64,000 nt of DNA, from contig CAWFTJ010000003.1 of the NCBI GenBank assembly GCA_963818685.1, forward strand, positions 1 to 64,000, in the 5' to 3' direction. The translations under genes and the position numbers were made by a program. This DNA is from CAJCJE01 sp963818685 (GTDB lineage: Bacteria; Actinomycetota; Actinomycetes; Mycobacteriales; Pseudonocardiaceae). The notes under the pieces were generated by a model. It did not search any database and was not told the DNA's origin. It saw only the letters and a list, made by a program, of their open reading frames with translations. Of the stretch, positions 24,350 through 33,291 are shown in pieces (within the stretch, counting starts at the first letter, position 1; each line of letters opens with the position of its first letter).

Positions 24350-24630
24350 AATGATAAGGTCTTGCCTTAACCTGGACGTCAATGATATTGCATTACGTGC
24401 GCGGATTACTAAGTCCTACTCCACGGCTTCTATGAATCCTGCACCTCCGTAACCAACAATTTCAACCTCCATGTACCTTAAATTGTATGAAATTGTGTTC
24501 TTCACGTTCATGGTTGTGATATGCGGTAGCTTCTTTTTTTCGCAACCCTTCATCCTTGGTCTCGGGAACAGTGAGACCTGGAAGACGTCCGCGAGCGTAC
24601 GGTCGGAGAAAAGTCACGAGATTCACGGCG

Positions 24631-25973
24631 ATGCTGATAAAATCGCCACTACACGTCGGCATCGTCGGTGGAGGTCTTTGCGGCCTATCCCTCGCCATTG
24701 CACTCACCAAACGATCCATCCCGTACACAATCTACGAGGCTCGGAGCTCTTTTACTGAGATCGGAGCCGGAATCAATCTTGGACCAACACCACCGAGGCT
24801 TTTGACTTGATCGACCCGGTTCTCAACGGTGAAATTGTTGCTTTGGCGACGAAGAATCTACCTGGCAAAGACAACGTGTGGATGACGCTCTATTTCGGTG
24901 CTCCGACGGATATATATGGAGATGGAGAATTCATCACCGAGCTCCGGGCACGCAGGACGGGCAATATGACGGTTTCAAGAAACGAACTACTCCAACTGCT
25001 GGCCAGATTTGCCGGGGATGGGCATGCAAAGTTTAACAAGAAGTTGGTGGATTTCCAGCAGTCCGGCCCTCTGGTTACTATGGCCTTCGAAGATGGCACT
25101 CAAGACACCGCAAGCGTCGTGATAGGCTGCGATGGCGTACACTCCTCCGTCCGTCGGATTATGCTCGGCCTAGATCATTCCGCTGTCTTTTCGCACACGG
25201 GCGGATATAGAGCAATCTTTCCTATGCAGTCCTTTGAGCAGATCGTAGGCGTGGAAAAGGCGCGTACGAGTACTATCTAGCTCGAGCCAAGTAGATACGT
25301 AGTCCACTATCCAATCAACGGTGGGAAGGACGCTAATGTTGGACTGTGGAAACACAAGGAAGAAGATTGGACGCATAAGGCGTGGATCTTACCGAACCAG
25401 AAGCGGGAGATGCTGAAGGACTTCCTGGCATGGGGCCTTACGATTCAGGATCTTATGAGTAAGATGTCCGAGGACACTGCATTTTGGGCAAGTTTCTACC
25501 ACGCTAAAAAGCCTCAATCGTACTTCAACGGGGGCGTCTGCATTATAGGGGATGCTGCGCACTGCATGCCTCCCCATCAAGGTCAAGGCGCTGCTCAGGC
25601 TATGGAAGATGTTTGCGTAATGGCCGAAGTCCTAAGTGCCGCGTCCGCCTCGGAGACGCTGCCTTCTTTTCGTGCGTCCTTGTCCATATCTGACAGAATC
25701 GAAGCGGCCTTCTCAGCCTGGCAATCCGTCCGCGCGCCGCGTTTCGAAAAGGTCATGGAAACCAGCCAAGAAGCCCAGGCTTTCTGGGGCAATTTTGTAC
25801 GCCCAGGTCTGCTGCCAATGCATGTAAAAATGTACAGACTCAAAGCTGACAAGCGTTTTGCGTGGATATGGAATGCTGCCATCGCCGGCCAACGACAGGA
25901 GGCATTGCAGGAGATGGAAGCCCGCTGGTCTTGGGAATGTATTGGCTCGAAAGGGAGATCAGAACGGAGTTGA
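24631..25973 (+). pseudogene. FAD-dependent monooxygenase (salicylate hydroxylase-like), broken
   Basis: Flavoprotein aromatic hydroxylase of the fungal salicylate 1-monooxygenase group. The N-terminal Rossmann motif GIVGGGLCGLSLAIAL binds FAD. VIGCDGVHSSVR is the DG motif and IIGDAAHCMPPHQGQGA the GD motif. Two lesions are visible. A one-base frameshift near 24795-24806 separates EIGAGINLGPT from AFDLIDPVL. An in-frame TAG at 25278-25280 precedes LEPSRYVVHYPINGG in the same frame. Family members act on phenolic substrates such as salicylate. It lies beside the Zn2Cys6 regulator remnant, a common pairing in catabolic or secondary-metabolite loci. Confidence 0.85.
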
Positions 25974-26084
25974 GGAACGATGGTCCATTTTAGAGAAAGC
26001 TTACATAGCAACATCTTCCGCAACATATCTGCGAAGAGAAGAGCACGAGGGATCAAAGAGGGAAGCGCGACTCGTGCTTTCAGC

Positions 26085-28128
26085 CTATGGAGATATATCA
26101 CCAAGCGCGGCCATGAGCATATGTCGCTGTTGGTCAAGGCGCTGGAGAACACGTACTGTATCTTTGTGCGATGTCGCTGTCGCCACTACATCTCGCAACA
26201 ATTGTGCTGTTTCAGCATAAGTGTTAATATGTCCCTTCTTCCCATCAGCCCCACTATCTCTTCTGGGGCCGTGCGCGCCGGAGTGTGAGGACTGAAGCAA
26301 ACTCGGGAGGCCACGACGGGAAATCTCAATGCCGCGTTGACACGACCAAAAGCACGTGCCAGCACAAGTGTTGCGCAAGATATATGGTGCGAGATCAGGC
26401 AGCGAGTGCTGCTGGTCGTCCTGATCGCGGACTTCGTGCTCCTCCATCCAGCGGCATATATTGATCATGTCGTTCAGGGCACGTACACTCTCGAATTCGA
26501 CGCGTATCGCAGTCGCCTCTGCCTCCAGGCCTCTCCCATCTTGTATGCCGTAATCGGAGACACAGCACTCAATCTGCAGCAGGCAGTTAATCTCCAAAGC
26601 CCATAAAGCTGCACGGCGAAGCTGAGTGTGGTTCTTGATTTCACCGGCATTGGAGTCCTCGAGGTTAACAATTGCTGGTTTACCCGTACTATCTTCGCGC
26701 CTCTGTAGATGTCGCGGACAGCTGCTGTTTCTCCAATGATTGATTTGTTCGTACAGATTGTGCACGTCTTTTGGTTCAACCCCCTGGCGTTTGGCCGTGG
26801 AGCTGCATAGAGTCTGCACAATTTTGCGAGCAATAATAGCCAGAGCAAGTATGGCATCCAAGTAGTCCCTGGAGTCGTGTTGCGGAAGGATCTCACTTCT
26901 ATTGGTGTCGTTATCTGGGATATGAGAGATCTGTTTGCGATCAAGGCAGTGAAAAGCGTCAAGTCCGTAGACGTGCCAATAGAGAAGCACACGACGCTCG
27001 TCAGCCCTTGCCAGTAATGCGTGATGAATCCGAGTCTGTGAAACTGCGGTTATGGATTGGGAATTGCAGTGTCATTAGAGTAAGCGACTCGTGCGTCAGG
27101 AAGAGCCTCCCCAGGTTCGAATGGAGCGGTAAACTGCCCGCATCTTCATATTCGAACTCGATCATGAGCGCCAGAGCTTCGAGATCGTCAAGTCTGACCT
27201 TTCCACTATCCGATGCGATGCTTCGAGCACCAAGGAATGCCTCTCGGAACTGTCGGGCAAGGCGCTGCTCAAGATCCCATTTATTTACAGCTGCGGTGAA
27301 AGGCATACCGCGGCAGGCGACGGCATATATAAGACTGTGGCTGCATCGATGCGCGTGGTAGTCCTGCCAGAATGCGTCCTCGAGAAGAATTGGAAGGTAT
27401 GGCGCCGCTAATTTGAAGTAGGCATGGAGTGCTGCAGTGACCAGGGTGGAGTCCGCAGAGTCGCTGGGCCAGGAAAATTGATCAAATATATCGCCGGAAA
27501 TGGTATTAGCCTGGCCATACTGTTCTTGGTCATGAGCCTGGCCGGCGTCGGTAGTAGATGCCGGACCATGTTGCAGTGTGAATGGTGCCCGGCCGTTCCC
27601 CTCTGTTGGTCCGCAGTCGCCCATGAAGACTTGGTCGAGGAAGAGGATGCTATCAAGACTCAATCCAAACGCATCGTCGACAAACAGGTTGTCTGGGTAT
27701 CGTGACGGTTCTGCATAGCCAGCTTCTAGTTGAAGTGGCTGGGAGGGAGATGCTGAAGCAAACGAGATGGTTGGTTCCTCCTGGTCGCCCGATGGTGTAT
27801 TTATCGCAGCCCTCTCTGATTCTCGGAGAGGGATATCTGCAACGCCATCCTCAGCGGCCATTAAACGGCGCCGCCGGATACGTACATCATCTGAATCATC
27901 ACGACAGCATGGTTCTTCACGAAGGGCGCATTGCGAACAGGTGGCCAGGCCTTGCCTATTGCGCAATAGCCGATCACATTTGACTTTTCTTCGATAACAA
28001 AAGTCGCAAGATTCCCTTTCCAATCCGCGTTTTAGCGGCATTGGGTCAGCATTCGGGCTTGTTGAGTTGGGCGCAGCGGGACGAAAGTGAAAGGAACCGC
28101 GGGGCTTTCGCGGCGGTACATCGGGCAT
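26085..28128 (-). pseudogene. Zn2Cys6 fungal transcription factor with one frameshift
   Basis: Fungal binuclear zinc-cluster regulator. Cysteines C41, C44, C51, C64, C67 and C74 form CX2CX6CX12CX2CX6C after a basic N-terminus. The middle region (LHAYFKLAAPYLPILLEDAFW; LEALALMIEFEYEDAGS; ESLTLMTLQFPIHNRS) matches the fungal-specific transcription factor domain. The first frame stops at ITGKG* (27001), and the expected continuation ADERRVLLYWHVYGLDAFH begins at once in the next frame, so a single missing base near 27000 breaks it. The rest runs to 26085. If the lesion is a sequencing error the protein would be about 680 residues. Its natural targets would be nearby catabolic genes, by analogy only. 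Confidence 0.82.
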
Positions 28129-28350
28129 TAAATACGGCCAGGTGCTGTGGGCCTGCGGCTAAGGGCATCTCCGGACTAATATCCCGTGAACGGAAGTTAT
28201 GCGGAGGTTTCGCGGTGGCTTCGTCACTCATGCCAGCCAGACGCGTCTCAGGAAAACTTTTCAGCAGAAACAGAAATGGATAGTCCCAATGTGGCGTCAG
28301 TTGAATTTGGTTGCCTGGGTGGTTGATAGTAATCTCCGTTGGGGTGTCCA

Positions 28351-28357
28351 TATATAA
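28351..28357 (+). promoter_or_regulatory. TATA box of the RTA1-like gene
   Basis: TATATAA lies 56 bp upstream of the ATG at 28413, at normal fungal distance. It is the last recognisable fungal regulatory element before the junction. Confidence 0.4.
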
Positions 28358-28412
28358 CCCTTTCCTTGGCTGCTACGATCATCCAGGGCATATCAAGTCA
28401 AACACACTCGCT

Positions 28413-28518
28413 ATGGCTCAGAACACCGATTACTATGGCTACTTACCCAGCGAGCCGGTTGCCCTGTTTAGCATTGCATACTTTGGCACCGCAATGATCG
28501 CATGCACCGTTCACCGTT
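28413..28518 (+). CDS. RTA1-like membrane protein, 3'-truncated at the junction
   Basis: About 35 codons from ATG 28413. The start has the YYGYLPSEPVALF pattern and a first hydrophobic helix, as in fungal RTA1-family seven-helix proteins (lipid-translocating exporter or stress-resistance family). The frame then runs into actinobacterial DNA, where its apparent continuation to 28823 is only an out-of-frame reading of the recombinase gene. The identification rests on a short segment; another multi-helix membrane protein is possible. Confidence 0.5.
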
Positions 28519-28530
28519 TCTCGTACGGCG
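28490..28530. other. Fungal/actinobacterial DNA junction
   Basis: Left of here the sequence has fungal gene structure and moderate GC. Right of here it is high-GC bacterial coding sequence. The fungal frame (MAQNTDYYG...) is meaningful to about 28510. The bacterial recombinase frame gives plausible resolvase residues (SRTARRMYENM) from about 28519. Both genes are cut in their coding regions at the same place, with no insertion sequence, repeat or attachment site at the point. The overlap of plausible homology is only a few bases. Confidence 0.85.
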
Positions 28531-29952
28531 AGACGCATGTACGAGAACATGACCATCGAGCGAGAGCTGGAGCGCGCGGGCGTCCCGCTGTTCGCCTGGA
28601 ACGAGCCGATCAAGATCGACGGGTCTCGGGCGAGTCAGATCCTGCAACGGCGGATCAACCAGTCGGTGGCCGAGTACGAGGTGCTGAACACGCTGGAGAC
28701 CTCGTGGGGCGGACTGTGTACGCACGTGCGGGAAGGCTGGAACATCGGCAAGCCTCCGTACGGCTACCAGGCCAAGTCCTACCGGCATCCGAACCCTGCC
28801 AAGGCAGACCGGGGCGCTACTAAATCTCGACTAGAACCGCAGGGTGCGCGGGCTGAGGCCGTGACCGAGATCGCCAACTGGCGGTATAACGAAGGTCTCG
28901 GGTACGGGGCGATTGCTGATCGGCTCAACGCGGATCTGGACAAGTACCCGCCGCCGGAGCCGCCGGGCGGGGCTGCTCGTGCTCGGGGTGCTTGGAGCAA
29001 GTCGACGGTCTCGGATCTGCTGCGGAACCCGAAGTACACGGGGTACCAGGTGTTCAACCGGCGGGCGTCGCGGTCGCGGCGGGGTGCGGTGAACGAGCCG
29101 GAGAAGTGGGTCTGGTCGAACGAGCCGGTGCATGAGCCGCTGATTCCGAAGTGGATGTTCGACGAGCTGGCGAAGCGTCGGAGCGCGCGGAAGGGGTCGC
29201 GGAGCGGGAATCGGCCGAATCGGCATCCTGCAACGCGGCATAGCTACGTGCTGCGCGGGATGCTGTTCTGCTCCTGCGGGCGACGGATGTATGGCAACGC
29301 GCGGAAGTACTCGACCTACTACCTGTGCTGGCCGAAGGCGAACAACCGAGGCGCGGTCGTGCGGGCCGCTGCTCACTCGAAGGCCGAGTATGTGAACGAG
29401 AGCGCTGTGCTCGACGCCGTCTCGGCGTTCTATGCGGATCGAGTGTTCGGGCCGGAGCGGCGAGAGTTGTTCGAGACTGCTCTCGCTGGGGTCGACCAGC
29501 ACTCTCGGGAGGTGCGAGAGGCGGAGCGAGAGCGGCTGACTCGTGGTCTCGCCGATCTCTCGCGGCGGCAGGACAACGTACTGCGACAGGCACAGGAGTG
29601 TGAGCCGGGTGATCCGTTCGCCGCTGGGTTGCGCCGGACCTATCGGGAGTTGGAGGAGCAGCGGACCGCGACTGCGGCGGCGCTGGCCGAGTTGGACAAG
29701 GCGGAGCCGGGCGGACCGAGTGTCGAGGACGCCGCGCTGTTGGATGCGCTGCCGGTGTTGGCGTTGAGCTTGCGGGAGGCGCCGGGCGAGCTGCTGCGGG
29801 CGTTGTTCGAGGTGACTGGGCTCGCCGTTCGGGTGCAGGCGGGTGGGGAGCGGGTGGAGATCGCTGTCCGGATGCCTGTTGATCGGCTGGAAGGGATCGG
29901 CGACGTGGCCGCTACATGCGAAGTCCCGCCAGTCGGCGGGACTCTGCGATAG
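28519..29952 (+). pseudogene. Serine recombinase, N-terminus missing
   Basis: Large serine recombinase/integrase of actinobacterial mobile elements. The N-terminal catalytic resolvase domain is almost all missing: the frame enters at SRTARRMYENMTIEREL, equivalent to its end. What remains is the Recombinase domain (WNIGKPPYGYQ; GYGAIADRLN; STVSDLLRNPKYTGY, residues about 60-170 from ATG 28537), the zinc beta ribbon (MLFCSCGRRMYGN...YYLCW, about residues 245-270), a coiled coil (about 320-390) and a variable C-terminus. Without the catalytic serine it cannot recombine DNA. Its stop lies 11 bp from a tRNA-Arg gene, so it marks one end of an integrated element whose other genes are not in the window. 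Confidence 0.85.
29922..29943. terminator. Perfect 9-bp hairpin at the recombinase 3' end
   Basis: AGTCCCGCC-AGTC-GGCGGGACT, inside the last codons of the recombinase. It is also 20 bp downstream of the tRNA-Arg, which is read on the minus strand, so it may be the tRNA terminator carried over by integration. There is no clear T tract. Confidence 0.4.
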
Positions 29953-29962
29953 ATGCTGTATG

Positions 29963-30034
29963 TGCCCCTGGCAGGATTCGAACCTGCGCTCCCGCCTCCG
30001 GAGGGCGGTGCTCTATCCCCTGAGCTACAGGGGC
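29963..30034 (-). tRNA. tRNA-Arg (anticodon CCG)
   Basis: The complement folds as a complete cloverleaf: acceptor stem GCCCCTG/CAGGGGC with discriminator A, D-arm with GCTC/GAGC, anticodon stem CCGCC/GGCGG with loop CTCCGGA, and T-arm GCAGG-TTCGAAT-CCTGC. The anticodon CCG reads CGG (Arg). CCA is not encoded; the bases after the discriminator are CAT. The 3' end faces the recombinase remnant, the usual side for integration of mobile elements into tRNA genes. Confidence 0.95.
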
Positions 30035-30142
30035 CCGGCTTTCGGCTGGGCCGGATCAGCTGGGCGAACTGGTTCACTCACCTGATCGAGCAAGAGCTTA
30101 CCGCACTCCCGCAGCGGCCCTTAACGGCATACGGTTGAGGGC

Positions 30143-31840
30143 ATGAATACGGTACTGACCAGTTCCGTCAAGTCCGGTGAGCTGCGGTTGCATGTCACGG
30201 AGCAGGGTGAACCGGGCGCGCCGACGGTGGTGCTGCTGCACGGGTATCCGGACAACTCGGGTATCTGGGATGGGGTTGCCGAGCGGCTGGCCGGGCGGTT
30301 TCGGGTGGTTCGGTACGACGTGCGCGGATGCGGGGAGTCGGACGCGCCCAGGGATCGGCGGGATTACACGTTGGACCAGCTCGCCGGGGATCTCGCGACC
30401 GTCGTGCGGGCGGTCAGTCCGGATGCGCCGGTGCATCTCGTCGCGCACGACTGGGGGTCGATCCAGGCGTGGCACGCGGTTACCGAGCCTGCCTACGCGG
30501 AGCTGTTCGCGTCCTACACCTCGATCTCCGGGCCGGATCTCGATCATGTCGCGCACTGGATGCGGACGAACGTGCGGCGGGGACGGGTCGGGGCGGCGCT
30601 GCGGCAGATGCTGCACTCTTGGTATATCGGGTTTTTCCAGCTCCCGATGTTGCCCGAGCTGGCTATGCGGTTTCCGCCGATGTTGCGCCGGATGCACGCG
30701 AAGGCGCGGGACGCGCGGAATGGGATTCAGCTCTATCGGGTGAACATGATGAGTCGGCTCGGCGACCGGGCGGAACGGCGCACGATGGTGCCGGTGCAGC
30801 AGATCGTGTTGACCCGGGACGCCTACGTCACGCCCGCGCTGATGGCGGCGGCCGAGCCGTTCTGTGATCGGTTGTGGCGGCGCGAGTTGCCGTTCACGCA
30901 CTGGGCGCCGCGTGAGCATCCTGGCGCGATCGCCGAGTTCGTCGATGATTTCGTGGCGCACATCGATGGCGCGCCTGCCGGGCGGCGGTTGGCGGGGGCG
31001 CGGGTGGACAGGCCGGGGCGGGCGTTTGCCGGGAAGTTGGTGTTGATCACTGGGGCGGGGAGCGGGATCGGGCGCGCTACCGCTCTTGCCTTCGCTGAGC
31101 GGGGTGCGGATGTGCTCGCCGTGGACATCGACGAGGGAGCGGCCAGAGCGACCGCGGCAACCGTGCGGCAGTACGTGGTCCAGGGGCATGCGTTCGCTGC
31201 CGACGTGTCGGACGCGGCCCGGATGCGGGCGCTGGCGGAGAAGGTGCGTGCGGAGTTCGGGGTGCCGGACATCGTGATGGCCAACGCCGGGATCGGTATG
31301 GCCGGACCGTTCCTGGCCACGGACGAAGCTGATTGGCAGCGGATCATCAACGTGAACCTGCTCGGTGTCGTGCACACGCTGCGGGTGTTCGCGCCGTTGT
31401 TGGTTGAGCGGGATCAGGGCGGGCAGTTGGTGGTGACGGCTTCCGCCGCGGCGTTCTTGCCGTGGCCGAGTTTGGCGGCTTACTCGACGACCAAGGCGGC
31501 GGTGTTGTCGTTGGCGCAGAGCCTGCGGACCGAACTGCTGCCGCACGGGATCGGGGTGAGCGCGATCTGCCCGGGGATCGTCGCGACGAACATCACCAGC
31601 ACGACTCGGTTTGTCGGGCAGGACGCGGAGGCGGAGCGGGGCAGCCGACAGCGGACGACGGCGATGTACGCGCGGCGGCACTACGGGCCGGAGCGGGTGG
31701 CCGACGCGGTGTTGAAGGCGGTGCGGGAGAACGTCGCTGTGCTGCCGGTGACGCCGGAGGCGCATCTGGCGGCGATCGGGTCGCGGCTGTCGCCGGGGGC
31801 GGTGCGGTGGTTGGGGCGGTGGGTTCGCCCGCCGAGGTGA
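30143..31840 (+). CDS. Alpha/beta hydrolase - short-chain dehydrogenase fusion (EphD-like)
   Basis: A 565-residue two-domain enzyme like mycobacterial EphD. Residues 1-285 are an epoxide-hydrolase-type alpha/beta hydrolase with HGYPDNS at 33-39 and the nucleophile Asp103 in AHDWGS. Residues 295-560 are a classical SDR with the cofactor motif TGAGSGIG (from T303), the NAG motif, and the active-site YSTTK (Tyr447, Lys451). The fusion could open an epoxide and oxidise or reduce the product, probably in lipid metabolism; the substrate is unknown. It is a single gene upstream of the CDF transporter. The start ATG 30143 has GAGGGC just upstream. Confidence 0.88.
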   Translation: MNTVLTSSVKSGELRLHVTEQGEPGAPTVVLLHGYPDNSGIWDGVAERLAGRFRVVRYDVRGCGESDAPRDRRDYTLDQLAGDLATVVRAVSPDAPVHLVAHDWGSIQAWHAVTEPAYAELFASYTSISGPDLDHVAHWMRTNVRRGRVGAALRQMLHSWYIGFFQLPMLPELAMRFPPMLRRMHAKARDARNGIQLYRVNMMSRLGDRAERRTMVPVQQIVLTRDAYVTPALMAAAEPFCDRLWRRELPFTHWAPREHPGAIAEFVDDFVAHIDGAPAGRRLAGARVDRPGRAFAGKLVLITGAGSGIGRATALAFAERGADVLAVDIDEGAARATAATVRQYVVQGHAFAADVSDAARMRALAEKVRAEFGVPDIVMANAGIGMAGPFLATDEADWQRIINVNLLGVVHTLRVFAPLLVERDQGGQLVVTASAAAFLPWPSLAAYSTTKAAVLSLAQSLRTELLPHGIGVSAICPGIVATNITSTTRFVGQDAEAERGSRQRTTAMYARRHYGPERVADAVLKAVRENVAVLPVTPEAHLAAIGSRLSPGAVRWLGRWVRPPR

Positions 31841-31952
31841 GGGGAGGTGGTGAGGGCCGGGGTGAGAGGTGGGTGAGGACGGCTGGGACGGAAGGCCGGC
31901 TGGGTGGTTAGGGGAGGCTTGGTTAGCTAAAATTAACTGCGGCAATTGCATT

Positions 31953-31962
31953 CATGCGCATG
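31953..31962. promoter_or_regulatory. CATGCGCATG palindrome upstream of the CDF gene
   Basis: A perfect 10-bp palindrome in the 175-bp gap before the metal exporter, within a locally AT-rich patch (31925-31975) that probably holds the promoter. It could be an operator for a metal sensor. No regulator gene is adjacent. Confidence 0.3.
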
Positions 31963-32015
31963 TCGCTATATGTTGTCTCGGTCGCGGAAGACCCGCAGCT
32001 GAGGAGGGGATCAGC

Positions 32016-32942
32016 ATGGCGAATGGCCACGGGCACGGGCACGGTGTGTCCGTCGGTCCGGGCAGCGCGGGCGCGCGGTATCTGCGGCCGTTGGTCGTCA
32101 CGTTGGTCATGGGACTGGTGTTCATGGCCGTCGAGTTGACGGTCGGCCTCTTCACCTCTTCGCTGGCTTTGTTGTCTGACGCGGCGCATCTGTTCACCGA
32201 CGTGGTCGGGACGGGGATGGCGTTGGGGGCGATCGTGCTCGCGAAGCGGGCGCGGGCTTCTGAGCGGCACACGTTCGGCCTGTATCGGGGCGAGGTGCTC
32301 GCGGCGCTGGCCAATGCGGTGTTGCTGTTCGGGGTCGCGGGTTACGTGCTGGTCGAGGCCGTCGGGCGGGTGGCGCATCCGCCGGAGGTCGCGGGGCTGC
32401 CTGTGTTGCTGACGGCCGCGTTCACGGTGGTGGGCAATCTCGTGTGCTTCCTGTTGTTGCGGCGGGGCGCTGGGGAGAGCCTGAACGTTCGCGGGGCTTA
32501 TCTTGAGGTGTTGGCCGATCTTGTCGGGTCGGTCGGCGTGCTGGTGAGCGGCGCGGTGACGGTGCTGTTCGGTTGGCGGTACGCGGACCCGGTGATCGGT
32601 GTGGCGATCGGGTTGTGGGTGTTGCCTCGGACGTGGACGTTGGCGCGCAAGGCGTTGCGGATCTTGTTCCAGCACGCGCCGGAGCGGTTGGACGTCGGCT
32701 CGATGAGCAGTGAACTGGGTGGGCTGCCTGGTGTCGCCGGCGTGCACGATCTGCACGTGTGGACATTGACCTCGGGGATGGAGGTCGTGTCCGCGCATCT
32801 GGCCTGTCGGTCGGACGTCGCTCCTGGTTCGGTGCTCACCGCGGCGCAGGTGTTGCTTGCCGAGCGTTATCAGATCGAGCATGCGACGTTGCAGGTTGAA
32901 TCGGACAACTCGGACTGTCATTGTAAGGAGATGACCTGGTGA
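32016..32942 (+). CDS. Cation diffusion facilitator, zinc-type efflux transporter
   Basis: A 308-residue CDF/CzcD-type exporter: six membrane helices, then a cytosolic C-terminal domain (from about residue 215; VHDLHVWTLTSG), moving Zn2+ or similar ions out in exchange for protons. The His-rich start HGHGHGHG (residues 3-10) is a metal-binding tail. The TM2 site keeps HLFTD. The TM5 site reads EVLAD, with Glu where zinc CDFs often have His, so specificity is uncertain. ATG 32016 is chosen because GAGGAGGGG lies 7-15 bp upstream and the His-rich tail starts there; the frame is open further upstream. It ends with a CHC motif (residues 301-303). Confidence 0.88.
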   Translation: MANGHGHGHGVSVGPGSAGARYLRPLVVTLVMGLVFMAVELTVGLFTSSLALLSDAAHLFTDVVGTGMALGAIVLAKRARASERHTFGLYRGEVLAALANAVLLFGVAGYVLVEAVGRVAHPPEVAGLPVLLTAAFTVVGNLVCFLLLRRGAGESLNVRGAYLEVLADLVGSVGVLVSGAVTVLFGWRYADPVIGVAIGLWVLPRTWTLARKALRILFQHAPERLDVGSMSSELGGLPGVAGVHDLHVWTLTSGMEVVSAHLACRSDVAPGSVLTAAQVLLAERYQIEHATLQVESDNSDCHCKEMTW

Positions 32943-33291
32943 GGGACGTTCATTGTCTAGACCTCACCAAATCGGCACTCAGTGTCACCGTTCGCTATTC
33001 GATAAAGACGTGAACGATGCGTCATTCACTCGAATGGCGTACAGCAGACGTGGGGAATGTGGCTTAGCGTTACGTCACCTTCCCGACGAAGGGGCCGTGT
33101 CCTTCCTCACGGCATGGAGTCGATGAGGCGAACAGCGACCACGTGTTCGTCTTGACGCACGGGGCAGGCGCCGCGCCCGCTTCATCAGTCTGTCCCGTGC
33201 GGTCTCCGTTGTTCCAGCAGTTGAGTTGTTCCAGCACGTGGGATGGCATATCCCATGTCGGGATGCGGTCGTGCCCTTCTAGACTTCTCGG
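32943..33291. promoter_or_regulatory. argS upstream region with repeats and a leaderless promoter candidate
   Basis: A 349-bp gap. GTTGTTCCAGCA occurs twice, at 33208-33219 and 33225-33236, 17 bp apart. It is followed by TGGGAT (33239-33244), ATCCCA (33250-33255) and GGGAT (33260-33264), which can pair in two ways. TAGACT at 33280-33285 is a good actinobacterial -10 box, 6 bp before the GTG of argS, and there is no Shine-Dalgarno sequence, so argS may be read from a leaderless mRNA. No gene is supported in this gap. Confidence 0.45.

Noticed and set aside
28519..28823. Continuation of the RTA1-like frame past the junction
   Set aside because: Residues after about codon 35 are an out-of-frame reading of the recombinase, with Arg/Gly-rich composition unlike a membrane protein.
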